A DNA stretch of 64,000 bases from Protula sp. h YS-2021 (lineage: Eukaryota > Annelida > Polychaeta > Sabellida > Serpulidae), in contig OX457032.1 in NCBI GenBank assembly GCA_949752745.1, positions 13,413,836-13,477,835 on the forward strand. Direction: 5' to 3'. The translations under genes and the position numbers were made by a program. Positions 49,101-56,839 of this stretch are shown here, one piece after another. The number at the start of each line of letters is the position of its first letter. The stretch's first letter is position 1. The notes under the pieces are model-generated. The model was not told the origin of the DNA. It searched no databases and worked only from the letters and a program-made list of their open reading frames with translations.

Positions 49101-50466
49101 CACGTCTCCTTTAAAGTAGTACGTCATCCTAAAAGCATGCATCGGTTTTTGGAGCCTTACGTAATCTCCAGGGCCCCACGCCACTCTCGTGTACCCCAGA
49201 ACTTGTTTCTCCAAGTGCAAACCTTCTTGTTTTTTTGTGATTGAGTCTAATTTTGATTAAAAAAGTTTAATATATGATAGAAAAATAAAGTGGGGATTGC
49301 TGGTTGCATACTTAATTAACAGACACCATGACACTTGTTTAATATTTTTGTTGAACACGAGGATTTCTTGATATAATTTACAGAAGTTTTCTTACTGTTT
49401 TTTTGTTTCAATTAACCCGACATCGTTTACAGTCGGTTTATGTAATTCTCCGTTCTTGCTTTTCGTTTTCGTTACCCTTTCGTTTGTTAACCAAACAAGA
49501 ATTTATTCCTGGCAAAGTAATCTTCCGCATGGTTTAATTCTTTACCAGGAAAATGTTATTATCAATTTGAACAGGAATTAAATGTGAAAATAATATGGTT
49601 TTTGCAACCTCGATCAACCGATGCTTACACTTGTATCCAGTTATTCATAGGCGTGTCCAAGTATCGCGACTCTATACATGGACCATAAACAACCCCCCCC
49701 CCCCCCTCCCCTCCCCAGCAACCCGCCCACTGCACCACTGCCTTCCTTATCATCTTTTTTTCACTGCTTTTTAGTCGAATCACAATTGATAATCTGTTTA
49801 TATGGAACCTACCACAGCTAATCAAGAAAAACCCTTTTTAATTTGTAAATACACTGCGTTTCAGTAGGCTGTGTATAAACCTTACAGTGCCTAGTAACGC
49901 ATGATTCTTTTTTTTTCTCTTTACATAAATGAGTAAGTGGGTGGGGAGAGGGGAGCAGTGTTATAAGCGTCATGAGATCTCACTATACTTTAGAAAGGAA
50001 TGTCAACCGATTTACAGCAGTAGTTATTTAAAGCAAATCATCGAACTCATCAGTTAACGGAGCAGTTTAGAATATGTTTGGTTGAAATAAAACCGTTGCC
50101 ATGGCTAGTGGTTTTCTACTGGAAAACCTTAATGCTAAGATATTGAAAGTAACATTGTATTTTGACCAAACAAGTCCCTTTCATTGTGTTCCTTTTGAAG
50201 ATTTTTATGTTTCCTGTACGCTGCAGTTAAAAATAAATAATAAAAAAAAATAAATTAAATTTAATAAATTCTCACAGTTGAACTACAGCTATATTTAAGT
50301 ATTATAGTATTGATTTCAGGACCCTGGGACCGTGACAAGCCAGGCACCCAACTCGTTCCAGACTCCTCACAACCGATTCCAGACCGGACTAGAACAGATC
50401 CAATCTCAGCACCATACGGACTTCAATCCTCCCATGCCGCGCCCGCCGCTCTTCTCCGCGTGGTGA
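30106..50466 (+). CDS. cytoplasmic-type intermediate filament protein with lamin tail domain (multi-exon gene)
   Basis: Coding exons whose phases all agree: 30106-30266, 30618-31530, 31762-31851, 32612-32800, 33232-33325, 33798-33979, 34691-34820, 35647-35757, 36143-36252, 36780-36994, 37943-38049, 38451-38510, 39484-39543, 39719-39781, 41100-41257, 41548-41626, 42099-42329, 43327-43450, 46033-46287, 46578-46672, 50320-50466. This gives about 1190 codons from the first visible exon: head (to about residue 298), alpha-helical rod (about 299-661, opening with EKQELIALNSRL and closing with EIESFRSLIEEEERRL), Pro/Ser-rich linker (about 662-881), lamin tail domain (about 882-1000) and a disordered tail ending PPLFSAW. 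IF proteins form homo- or heteropolymeric 10-nm filaments. The lamin-length coil 1B with no CaaX end and no obvious basic nuclear signal after the rod suggests a cytoplasmic IF of protostome type rather than a lamin; that location is inference. The 5' end is not resolved. Confidence 0.9.
30618..31530 (+). CDS. IF gene, long head exon and coil 1A
   Basis: The 3' part encodes a textbook coil 1A start (EKQELIALNSRL, about 31352 onward, to ELDRSR). The roughly 245 residues before it form a polar head with few hydrophobics. The 5' boundary is uncertain. The strong acceptor at 30567 puts the frame onto a stop, whereas the weaker acceptors at 30617 and 30626 both fit phase 1. An in-frame ATG at 31316 (MSESIYASPRL) could start a short-head isoform of about 904 residues. 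Donor tcaag/gtgagg. Confidence 0.85.
31762..31851 (+). CDS. IF gene, coil 1A/1B exon
   Basis: Acceptor ttttctcccag. Encodes RIQIDDICRSKKHFEL to ACELKNR, matching the linker L1/early coil 1B of lamins and IFs. Its last 14 bases and its donor (gagctcaagaacag/gtgacg) are the seed of the tandem array that fills the start of the following intron. Confidence 0.9.
31838..32325 (+). repeat. minisatellite A: nine copies of exon end plus 5' splice site plus G-run
   Basis: Units start at 31838 (the real exon end), 31897, 31944, 31990, 32037, 32089, 32153, 32216 and 32278. Each carries gagctcaagaacag/gtgacgtgcc (or a 1-3 base variant), then ttgatgcggat and a G-rich run of variable length, so periods range from 46 to 65 bp. 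Every unit therefore has a copy of the donor. Reading through any copy meets TGA directly after the junction, so only splicing from the first donor is productive. Confidence 0.95.
32612..32800 (+). CDS. IF gene, coil 1B exon 1
   Basis: Acceptor cacattcgtgtag, donor gaaaag/gtggga. Encodes 63 residues of heptad-rich coil (SLQRALAQKDLM and MELEKLNEAYQKML). The spacing from the preceding exon to the DFQ motif of the next exon (about 90 residues) matches lamins and protostome IFs, which have 42 residues more than chordate cytoplasmic IFs. A proline sits inside the helix (IALQTPVMELEK). Confidence 0.9.
33232..33325 (+). CDS. IF gene, coil 1B exon 2
   Basis: Acceptor gacgtcacgcag, which overlaps a TGACGTCA octamer. 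Donor gatcaa/gtcagt. Encodes ARQDAEDRFDTQRKKMDFQ, matching the lamin signature of the form RxDAENRLxTxxEELDFQ. Ends in phase 0. Confidence 0.92.
33798..33979 (+). CDS. IF gene, end of coil 1B / linker L12 exon
   Basis: Acceptor taactacag, donor cacaatcg/gtacgg. Encodes a charged coil (LALEEKIREMSHHDKTLVDM and DELRKYQDESEERHNR). The last 64 bases and the donor are copied three more times in the following intron (minisatellite B). Confidence 0.9.
33916..34455 (+). repeat. minisatellite B: four copies of exon end plus 5' splice site plus G-rich spacer
   Basis: Units start at 33916 (genuine exon), 34053, 34193 and 34337, with periods of 137, 140 and 144 bp. Each holds about 64 bp of exon sequence (gatgagctgcg, aagtaccaggacga, gagacacaatcg), the donor (gt at 33980, 34117, 34257, 34401) and a spacer with G-runs. 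The intronic copies have coding changes (for example RESAED to RESSKD), as expected without selection. Units 2 and 3 are closest to each other and share the spacer tccgagtcgagagggg. Confidence 0.95.
34691..34820 (+). CDS. IF gene, coil 2 exon 1 (GC donor)
   Basis: Acceptor ccctgaacag. Encodes LTELKAQIDEDDRRIAEL to NRELEGQ, heptad-rich. The donor is gcaagt, not GT. The neighbouring GT (caagtgg) would break phase with the next exon, so a GC-AG intron is the consistent reading. Confidence 0.9.
34821..35646 (+). other. GC-AG intron of the IF gene
   Basis: Starts gcaagt and ends ttaacag. GC-AG introns are a known minority class with otherwise strong donor consensus, as here. It contains a diverged two-copy duplication at 35436-35616 and no other recognised feature. 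Confidence 0.8.
35436..35616. repeat. two-copy tandem duplication, about 110 bp unit
   Basis: The segments about 35436-35507 and 35545-35616 share catttaatatttcggctttg and gattactgactgatcgtt, with a few differences in their 5' halves. Confidence 0.8.
35647..35757 (+). CDS. IF gene, coil 2 exon 2
   Basis: Acceptor cattaacag, donor atgcag/gtatgg, phase 0-0. Encodes HCYMKMLEDEKRRASTHIKK and EFKLREMQ, corresponding to mid coil 2 of lamins (dense charged heptads). Confidence 0.92.
36143..36252 (+). CDS. IF gene, coil 2 exon 3 with rod-end consensus
   Basis: Acceptor ggtttgtag, donor agaag/gtagat. Encodes KAEIESFRSLIEEEERR, the family's rod-terminal helix-termination motif (typically EIxxYRxLLEGEExRL). 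Together with coil 1A this fixes the protein as an IF family member. Confidence 0.95.
36780..36994 (+). CDS. IF gene, linker exon 1 (Pro-rich)
   Basis: Acceptor aattcttag, donor gccct/gtaagt. Begins with the last rod residues (RL) and continues as a Pro-rich disordered linker (ELPLLPPSYRKEP, YNPNPRPLGPVRIRS). No lamin-like basic nuclear signal follows the rod. The string taaccctaacccta here is coding (YNPNP), not telomeric. Confidence 0.88.
37149..37190. repeat. (GA)n microsatellite
   Basis: About 21 GA dinucleotides in the intron after the exon ending at 36994. At 37240-37378 of the same intron, short variants of caggaaatgtacacattgcctgg-like text recur about five times, partly palindromic. 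Confidence 0.9.
37943..38049 (+). CDS. IF gene, linker exon 2
   Basis: Acceptor tgttttacag, donor gtgaag/gtataa. Encodes LVPSNIGQGKDYFDEMF then RDLKIPDTVK, a less Pro-rich, possibly structured patch. Joins the previous exon in phase 1 and ends in phase 0, setting the phase of the cassette exons that follow. Confidence 0.85.
38451..38510 (+). CDS. IF gene, Ser-Pro cassette exon 1
   Basis: 60 bp, phase 0-0, acceptor gattttgcag, donor ttgcag/gtctca. Encodes ESPRTLTPLAAKSPSPQILQ. Same layout as the next two exons (acidic residue, SP, Pro/Ser-rich, ending in Q). Confidence 0.85.
39484..39543 (+). CDS. IF gene, Ser-Pro cassette exon 2
   Basis: 60 bp, phase 0-0, acceptor tctattttag, donor gtgcag/gtcgtg. 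Encodes ESPKPLGPIGSQSPTPQAVQ. It resembles exon 1 residue by residue (ESP+, SPxPQ-VQ/LQ), which suggests exon duplication. Confidence 0.85.
39719..39781 (+). CDS. IF gene, Ser-Pro cassette exon 3
   Basis: 63 bp, phase 0-0, acceptor gtattttcag, donor ccgcag/gtctct. Encodes DSPRSDKSSGSLPAKSAPGP then Q. Third, more diverged member of the cassette set. Skipping any of the three leaves the frame intact, so alternative splicing could vary linker length. Confidence 0.82.
39782..41099 (+). other. long intron of the IF gene
   Basis: No gene or repeat recognised. A TGACGTCA octamer lies at 40017-40024. Confidence 0.6.
41100..41257 (+). CDS. IF gene, linker exon before the lamin tail domain
   Basis: Acceptor ttttaccag, donor ggctg/gtaagc. 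Starts with another SP/TP-rich stretch (SPSPLGMAPTPPQMPKSPP) containing a KSP site of the neurofilament-tail type, then a short amphipathic segment (VASAIQRAEQLS). Confidence 0.88.
41548..41626 (+). CDS. IF gene, lamin tail domain exon 1
   Basis: Acceptor gacttttgtag, donor acgagg/gtaagt. Encodes ATGDLRLLEVNSEGRYIRVV then NSGQTR, the first beta strands of the Ig-like lamin tail domain (family pattern G-x-hydrophobic-x-h-x-E-V-x-x-x-G-x-[YF]-[IV]-x-[LV]-x-N). Confidence 0.93.
42099..42329 (+). CDS. IF gene, lamin tail domain exon 2
   Basis: Acceptor ggtcaccag, donor ggtcag/gtgaga. Encodes the domain core: IGGYTIQQNV, FRFPPRTRLLPNEVVTVWSG, PPSDFVFKEQQKWGTGPE and TTIVCKPNG. This follows the conserved order of GGW-like strand, F-x-F-P-P with L-x-P-x-x-x-V-x-V-W, and the W-G-x-G block. 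Confidence 0.95.
42427..43203. mobile_element. foldback/MITE-like element in an IF intron
   Basis: The left arm (42427-about 42530) contains ttcggcaccacgctttacaa, ctcggcaccaaa, a taggtca and aatgaactttt. The right arm (about 43005-43203), read in reverse complement, has the same words in the same order with extra copies of attcggcacc at its outer end. The interior is AT-rich with an internal pair around aaagcatcttt (about 42808 and 42889). No transposase is visible. Arm similarity is imperfect, so the insertion is old. Confidence 0.75.
43327..43450 (+). CDS. IF gene, end of lamin tail domain
   Basis: Acceptor cctatgtag, donor aatgacg/gtcagt. Encodes AVAWQTGTHRISKDPYNEGS, the last strand of the domain, then an Asn-rich run (NTNTNNNND) that starts the disordered tail. 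Confidence 0.9.
43451..46032 (+). other. long intron of the IF gene
   Basis: No gene recognised. It holds G-runs near 44120-44137, 44737-44755 and 44975-44987 and AT-rich filler. The small open frames here are not supported by splice or family evidence. Confidence 0.6.
46033..46287 (+). CDS. IF gene, tail exon 1
   Basis: Acceptor gttttcttag, donor atcccag/gttcgt, phases 1-1. Encodes a polar, Pro-rich tail (MASADEQLTQYNMNVNG, EAPPSLAPPKHPHG, VHSNPGQHRAKTYG). Disordered, with no recognised domain. Confidence 0.85.
46578..46672 (+). CDS. IF gene, tail exon 2
   Basis: Acceptor accctctcag, donor aaagct/gtaagc, phase 1 to 0. Encodes APYAGASAQRMGSASLRRFQ then PKSSGAVANKA. Its last 11 bases plus the donor are the first unit of the 45-bp array that follows. 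From here the frame fits both terminal exons. Confidence 0.88.
46662..47648 (+). repeat. minisatellite C: about 22 copies of a 45-bp unit containing the 5' splice site
   Basis: The unit reads gccaacaaagct/gtaagc...cattatag...ctgtaggtg. The first copy is the true exon end and donor (46662-46672/46673). Variants: gacaac for gccaac, ccatcctt for ccatccct, ccaatccc (46 bp) and one copy lacking a base at the donor (gctgtagcttcc, near 47080). The order of variants in units 2-7 recurs in units 11-16, so a block of nine units was itself duplicated. Because 45 is a multiple of 3, both strands show long open frames (up to 359 codons on minus), which are by-products. Confidence 0.96.
47649..48598 (+). 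other. intronic DNA after the 45-bp array
   Basis: No gene recognised. It contains two 34-bp tandem units at 48214-48281 (shared ccaaattgtccaatgaacag) and, near 48090-48153, a duplicated block of gcatgtaaatag followed by TGACGTCA. Confidence 0.65.
48214..48281. repeat. two-copy 34-bp tandem duplication
   Basis: Units at 48214-48247 and 48248-48281 differ at only two positions (ttatattcc / ttacactcc). Confidence 0.9.
48599..48703 (+). CDS. IF gene, candidate alternative terminal exon
   Basis: Acceptor ttcgtcttttcag after a pyrimidine-rich stretch. Opens in phase 0, exactly the phase left by the exon ending at 46672, and runs 34 codons (VEKMTYGIPTPFLSPLQQ to TNLLTY) to TAA. If used, it would replace the PPLFSAW end by NLLTY. 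There is no CaaX box. Support is phase, acceptor and openness only. Confidence 0.5.
   Translation, partial: VEKMTYGIPTPFLSPLQQDFAQAHDQRTTNLLTY
48704..50319 (+). other. intronic DNA or 3' UTR of the alternative isoform
   Basis: No further gene recognised. Several acgtcat/tgacgtca words lie at 48993-49130 and a C-run near 49691. The AATAAA at about 49284 could end a transcript using the 48599 exon. Confidence 0.5.
50320..50466 (+). CDS. IF gene, terminal exon
   Basis: Acceptor ttgatttcag, phase 0, open for 48 codons to TGA. Encodes a Gln/Pro-rich end (QAPNSFQTPHNRFQTGLEQI, PPMPRPPLFSAW). It ends without a Cys-containing CaaX motif, so farnesylation as in lamins is not expected. The stop codon sits inside a TGACGTCA octamer. 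Confidence 0.85.
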   Translation, partial: DPGTVTSQAPNSFQTPHNRFQTGLEQIQSQHHTDFNPPMPRPPLFSAW

Positions 50467-52860
50467 CGTCACGGGGCGCGGGTTGTCATGCACATGACGT
50501 AACAATGTCACCACTGTGCCGTCACACGCTTCGTCGTGACGTCACAATCGGAATATCTTATGGTTGAGTTAAAGAGCTATTCTATATCAATACTTTAAAA
50601 AATAATATCTTGAAATTTCCGAAAATCGCGTACAGCGGATTTAAAAATACTTATAAAGGCATGATAGCATTCGCTGCAGTTAGAACAAAAGTTTTAAGTT
50701 GTTCTTAAAATAAACGTTTGATATTAAGTATGAACGATTTCTGAGTGATATTTCATGAAGAAAATAAAATAGTGAGATTATGTGAACGTCTTCAAACAAC
50801 TTTAATCCATGCGATCTTCAGTTATAAAGTTCTTGCGTGTCAAGATCTTAAAATAAAAGTTTGTCTTTTGTTCTTAAAATAAAAGTTTGATATTAAGTAT
50901 GAACGATTTCTGAGTGATATTTCATGAACAAAATAAAATAGTGAGATTATGTGAACGTCTTCAAACAACTTTAATCCATGCGATCTTCAGTTATAAAGTT
51001 CTTGCGTGTCAAGATCTTATACAATTTGCATTTTACAGAAACATTTTCTCGTACTTTATTTTTATGATGCAAATTGCATTGTTTTGGTGTGATGTAAAAT
51101 ATCAGTATTTCTTAGTGGACAATATTGAATGCTAAAATTACTGTTGATTACCACAAGTATTTGTTACACATCGTCGGGGCTAACTGGAAGAATCGTATAT
51201 ATTAAAGAAATATGGAAAAATTTGTATTGAATTTTTGTTAGCTTTAGTTTATCTGCACTCGTTAGTGTTTGTTTAGAAACAAACATTAATGCCTTGGTTT
51301 TAAAATTGCAATAAATTGGGTGTTCCTGGATTGTGTTGCTTTTAAAAGTTCTTTTGCGTTAATTGTAGTTAAGTTTCGTGATGAATTTTATTGTTATTTT
51401 TAGACTGAACTTGCAGTTTTAGCAGTCGATTTTCTACGGTAAATGAACCATAATTACCGCAATAAGAGTGCCTTGATTTATACAAGCTGTTAACAGTGAA
51501 CCTCTATCTTTCAAAGGTTGTGCTTTTATGAACCGAAGATATTTTAAAGTAACTTTGTTGTGATAAAGCAACTTAAAGTTCAGTATTTGAATAATACAGA
51601 TTATAAAAGTGTATACTCTGAAGCTTCGTCTGTGATATTTTATACATTATTTGTGTGTTAAAAATGAACCATAGAGCACTGTGATATAAATCCAGAATCC
51701 GTCTGATCGATGTGATGTTCACTTTGCATCCTATCTCTTTTTTTTTTTTTTTTTTGCACTCGAGAAAACGACGCCTTTCAGATTGCGGAACTGAAACCTT
51801 CCAGTCTGGAAAACTGTTAAAACTAGACAAAACAAGTCACAGATTGTCTCAGAATATTCACGCTTTTTGACAGATCGGTCGCAAGTTACACAAACCCTCC
51901 CCCTCCTCCCCCAACACCCTCCCTCTGCACTCTGGTGTAAGCTTGGGATGAATGCCAGTTTTAGGTGGCACCCTACAGCAACGCTTTACACCAGCTTAGT
52001 TGTATCAACTGGACATAAGACCAACTTTTAGTGGTTATAAAACAGATAACCTCTAGGGATGTTTATCTGCTATGTATACACACGCGGATGAATATTTTAA
52101 AAAAGTAGTTCCGCTCTTTTTCTTTTGTGAATACTGTTTTCGCAGAATCCCCAGTCAGTCTGTGAAGTAAAAAGGTGTTTTTCACAAGACGCTGAACCGC
52201 CGTAGAGGTTGGCTGTTGGGCAACAACGGCTTTTAATAAGTGAGCAATTCTAATTACGTAATTTGATTCGCTTGAAACAAATTTATTTTCGTTAGTGTAC
52301 GAATCTTTCTTGACTGTGGAATAAAATAACGTGAAAAAATGTTACTTGCTGTGAATGAGTTTATCTTTTGTCACGATTCATGAATTACCATTTCACAGCG
52401 AGTGACATCGATGGACCATGTGTGTGCTGTGTTTGTTATTGTGTATAAAGGCTACTTTTTTCCGTTGCTGTTTAGGCTCGATTCTTGAGCTATATTTTTG
52501 TAAATATGGAAGGCTTTGCTTTTGCTGCTTTTAATATATATTTTTTATTCATTGAGCTTTTAAAACCAAAGTTTTGAAGAAATAAATGTATTTTAGTCAT
52601 TGAAGTAAAACCTTAAATATATAATTCTAGTTCGGGCTGATTCATTATATTTTATTGTGTACGGAATAAGTAAGACTGTACCCTAAATCAGATACGAAAT
52701 TTGTAAACCGTTACGAAATAAACCACGTAATTGTCATCCCTGTGTGATTGAGGTAGATCGGCCATTAGTATCCCGAGTTTGGTTTACCACCAGCATCACC
52801 ATGGTTACATCCAGATCGCTTGATTAAATCCTGCAAATCATGTTGTGAGGTCTAAAAAAA
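50467..52860 (+). other. probable 3' UTR and downstream region of the IF gene
   Basis: AT-rich without recognised genes. AATAAA-type signals occur near 52580 and 52718; which one is used cannot be told. It contains the 169-bp duplication described separately and a T-run near 51739. Confidence 0.5.
50701..51019. repeat. two-copy tandem duplication, 169 bp period
   Basis: 50701-50869 and 50870-51019 share, in order, gttcttaaaataaa, gatattaagtatgaacga, tttctgagtgatatttcatg, gtgaacgtcttcaaac and gttcttgcgtgtcaagatct, with only a few differences. Confidence 0.92.
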
Positions 52861-52899
52861 AAACCCTTTGAAACTTCAGAATTGAGATGTGGCCATTAT

Positions 52900-53067
52900 G
52901 TGCGGTCGTGTGACCATTATGTGCGATCTTGTGACCTTTCTGTGCTGTCGTGTGACCTTTATATGCGATCATGAGACCATTTTGTGTGATCATATGACCG
53001 GTACGTGCGATCATGTGACCGTTATGCGCGATCATGTGACCGTTACGTGCGAGCATGTGACCGTTAT
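52900..53067. repeat. 21-bp minisatellite, eight units
   Basis: Unit consensus gtgcgatcatgtgaccgttat with substitutions between copies. The 21-bp period produces periodic open frames on both strands that are not genes. Confidence 0.93.
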
Positions 53068-56000
53068 ATAGCGTTTATGTAGCTTCTGATAACATTTTAG
53101 TGTTTATGTAGAGCATCCCGAAGTTATACACCAAAATACACTGCATCATGAGTGTGCTTGAAATTTGTAACCATTGTTCACGTACTTCTATTATGTCATG
53201 TTAGATATATGCAACAATAAATATTTTTTAAACAGATGCTTTTGTTTGGTGTCATGTGACATAAAACATTTAAAAGAATGTAAAAGAATTGCGCAAAATG
53301 ATTGACACTATTTAATTAAAAAAAAATCGTTTTCCGGTTGCTGAGAACAAAATGTCCACAACGTAAAAACACATCGACAAATATGGAAATGATAAAACTT
53401 TGGGACCTCAAAAATCTCCTTTGGCGGAAGTGAAAAAAAATTAAAATTATTAAGATTGTTTTTAGATAATAAAGTGGCAAATGACTCATAAAATAAGAAC
53501 CAAACTGTCCGTGGACATTAGGCATAGCTTTAAGCCCTCACGTATTTACCTCAGACATTAAGACGCAAGCTTATTCAATATGTTTCCAAATTCAAATAAT
53601 TTTAGATCTTCAGGTAAATGATAAGCCATGGTGAAATCAATCCATAAAACAATTACGCTTCATTAATAATGGCAGAAGTATCAGTTTGTATGTTTAAGCG
53701 TAAATTGTCAAAATGTTGTTCAGATTCAACCAAAAATTTGCCCAATTTTGGCTAGGGTGCTATAAAACATAACCTTGATCAATTTTAGTCAGACAGCTGG
53801 ACTTAAATAAAAGCGTGACAGAGAACCAACGCAATCGAAACCGATAAACTGCACAGCTAATGTTCTCAAGAAAGTTCTGCGTTTATCAGGGCTTCGATTA
53901 TTCGATATATCTTAAAGGTCAAAGAACGGCAAGAGATGTTAAAACGGTATGCAGTTAACAGGTTTAAAGGATTAAATGTTATGTTATGCGAAGGTTCAGA
54001 ACTTGGTTTCAAGTACCACGGTTTTCTTATTTATCCGTCCCATCATGTCCTGCAAACAGAGCTGTTCTGTCTGGTCTGACCCTGCCCAGAGTCTTGCCAG
54101 GACACAACCCTACTCGGCAGAGCTGTTCAGAAGGAAAGCGATCCATTTCACAAGTCCACAAGACGTGAATTCTCAATATAATCTGATTTCTTGTTTACCT
54201 TTAAAAGATGCGTTAAAAGTGCGTTTTTCTTTTTAACTCACATTTTCTGAACCAAAACCCGGGATTCCGAATGCGCACAATTTCGGCTGTAGAAAAGTGC
54301 CGCCCTGGTAAGTGTTCACGCAACAAGAACAAACAACAAACAAGTGGTTTCATAGTGATTTATGTCATAAATTCGGCAATAGAAATAAGAATGGAAATCT
54401 CCACATTTGACAACATTAGAATAATACAACTAACACATGACAACTAATATAATAAAATGCTGAGTTCGATTTACAATTAAAATTAGCCTAATATCGTGAC
54501 CCTTCACACAATCATTATTGTTCCTAGCAGTTTATACTTGGTTAGGAACAGGTCAGTACATAACACTGTTTGCACTGAGAAAGCATGGACTGCTATTCTT
54601 TGTGAAGGTTGACTGCATCTATCAAGTCCAGCCGGTTCTGTCTGCTCTACGAGATGTTGTCTCATACGATATACAGGCCAACTACACGTGTCAACAACGG
54701 GTATATATAGAACTTTGAGGTTTGTATACAAAACACTAAGGGGTAAATTTTGCCTCTAGCTTAAATAATATAATCTACTAATTTATTCATGACTGACAAA
54801 TTTCATTCATAATACAAAGAAAATATTAGTATTTTTTGCAGTGCATATGACGACTAGATACGCACAACCGTACTCCCTGTTCTTCCAGTATCGAAAACGT
54901 CACGCCACGCACCACTGAATGTGTGTACTTGACACTGCCATAGTAACGTAACGATTCGATGGAAAACACAGCAGAGGGGAGCAAAGTATATAAGGAACTA
55001 TAATACACTAGTTCGCAAACCAGCCCGCTATACTGTAACAAGGAGTACACTAACACATGGAAGCCAACGGAAAGACCAACAATTCGCCTTTTATTTCCTG
55101 AACCGTTTTCTTATTTATCTTTTTTAAAAGGTGAACAATCTTGACAACAATAAATAAAATACATTTCACGGGTGAAGGCGACACAAGTGAACAGCTGCTC
55201 ATAGGAAACCACAGCACTGCTATACTGTTCCTGTTTAACGCTCATGTTACGTTATGTCACCTGAAAGTGGGCGGAGCGCTCCGGAATGAAACACTGCTGC
55301 CTTTTGATTGGTGGAACCGGAATTTCGAACTCGCTTGTTAAATCATGAAATAGAAACAAAATCACCATGTTTGCAGTCGCCTTTCAGACTCATGCTGCCA
55401 GTGCTACAGGCTGCAGGAGGGCGTTTACGGATCAGTCCACCCCCTCCTGTATTTACATCTATCCATTAAATGTTTTTCACTAACAGTCGCGGCTTTTCAT
55501 ACAATCAGAGTTTGTACATCAACAACTGTGAGTTTTCAAACGGCTACGGCTGTAGCTGTTCAAGATCTGCAGGATATATATCGGGATTCCTGACTATTCA
55601 AAGAGCGCTATTACACACAGTCATACCAATATTCACAGTAATGATGTGCCCAATCCCTTCAGCGATGACACCGATATGCATACACTAGACCAATCACCCT
55701 CAATGCGACACACTCATGCTAAAACGTAAACATGATATTCACTCAAGCGGCACTTGAAACAAACAAAAAAAAAAACATTTTCAAGCCACACTGCATAAGT
55801 TTTAATTGGTCTCAGGAGTCCGAACCATCAATTCATTTTCGGTTATACTAGTAAAACAACAGATATTACTTGTCGTAAAACTGTCTTGCGATCGTAACTA
55901 TTCAGTTAACTATTCAAAGCTCAACTAAACTTAACTATCACCAGATGCAAACCGGGCACTGGCAGATTTTGGTATTGCCTACAAGCATATAACCCAGAGA

Positions 56001-56622
56001 AAACACTTCAGCAAGCACTAATTGGTAATATTCTATGGTAGCTCGACTCATCGCAACCAGTCTTCGTGTATTTGTTAAGTTTTAAAACTAACTCGACACA
56101 AGAAGTTCTAGACTAGAAAACACACAGGTCAGAATGGTGACGTGCCACAAGAAACATATGTTGACTCAACCGATGTCAACACAAATTAAAGTGGACTGGT
56201 TGCCAAATCCTGACCTTTTAACCCAAATTGGCCAACAGCTCTAATACCTCAGTATAAGAATACAACGAAGTGAATAAGCTTTTAAAAAAAAATACAACAT
56301 ACCCAAATCATCCCTTCCCAGTTCGCCTCAGCCACCCCCCCCCCCCCCCTCCTCGCCGTTTGATGGATGGGGCTTTCGCGCGAAAAAAACAAAAAACAAA
56401 AAAACAATCATAACGGCACAGCTCATTCAACTACAAAATGCACAGAGGGGTGGGGGGAGGGGAAGTTACACACACATGTTAATTCTATCACAGCGAAATT
56501 CTAAACTGGAGTCACAAAAGGAACACAACTATGTTCTCTGCACTTGGAAGGAAAGGGCGGGGGTAGCAAATGTGTTTTGCTTAAGCAATCAGTTCGCATC
56601 AGCATTGCCCCCCTTCACCAGA
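53068..56622. other. intergenic DNA / probable 3' UTR of the minus-strand RNF141-like gene
   Basis: No gene recognised. Reverse-complement AATAAA words (tttatt) near 55089 and 54782 could serve as polyadenylation signals for the minus-strand gene. A C-run lies near 56335. Confidence 0.45.
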
Positions 56623-56839
56623 TCAGGAGCAGTTTGACACTGAAGCACTACGACTCGATGTGACTTGGCCACTTTGCGCTTGCTGGTCCTTTATCCCGCA
56701 GCGCTCGCTCAGTGCCATGAGATACTCGGTAGTCTCGAACGCCATCTCGGCCACATCGGGCTTTTCCGTAAGTACCCAGGCACCGTCCTTGCTGTTCACT
56801 TTGGCACGGCAGATGGGACAGGTTTTGTGATTGACATTC
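56623..56839 (-). CDS. RNF141: RNF141-like exon 5 (RING end and C-terminus)
   Basis: Acceptor gtctccacag. Completes Trp of the RING (EW/NVNHK), gives the last ligand pair in TCPICR, then the tail AWVLTEKPDVAEMAFE typical of RNF141, and a Ser/Gln-rich extension to TGA. Confidence 0.93.

Noticed and set aside
30106..50466. Nuclear lamin identity
   Set aside because: Rod length and tail domain fit, but there is no CaaX at either visible C-terminus and no basic nuclear signal after the rod. It stays possible only if a further terminal exon exists.
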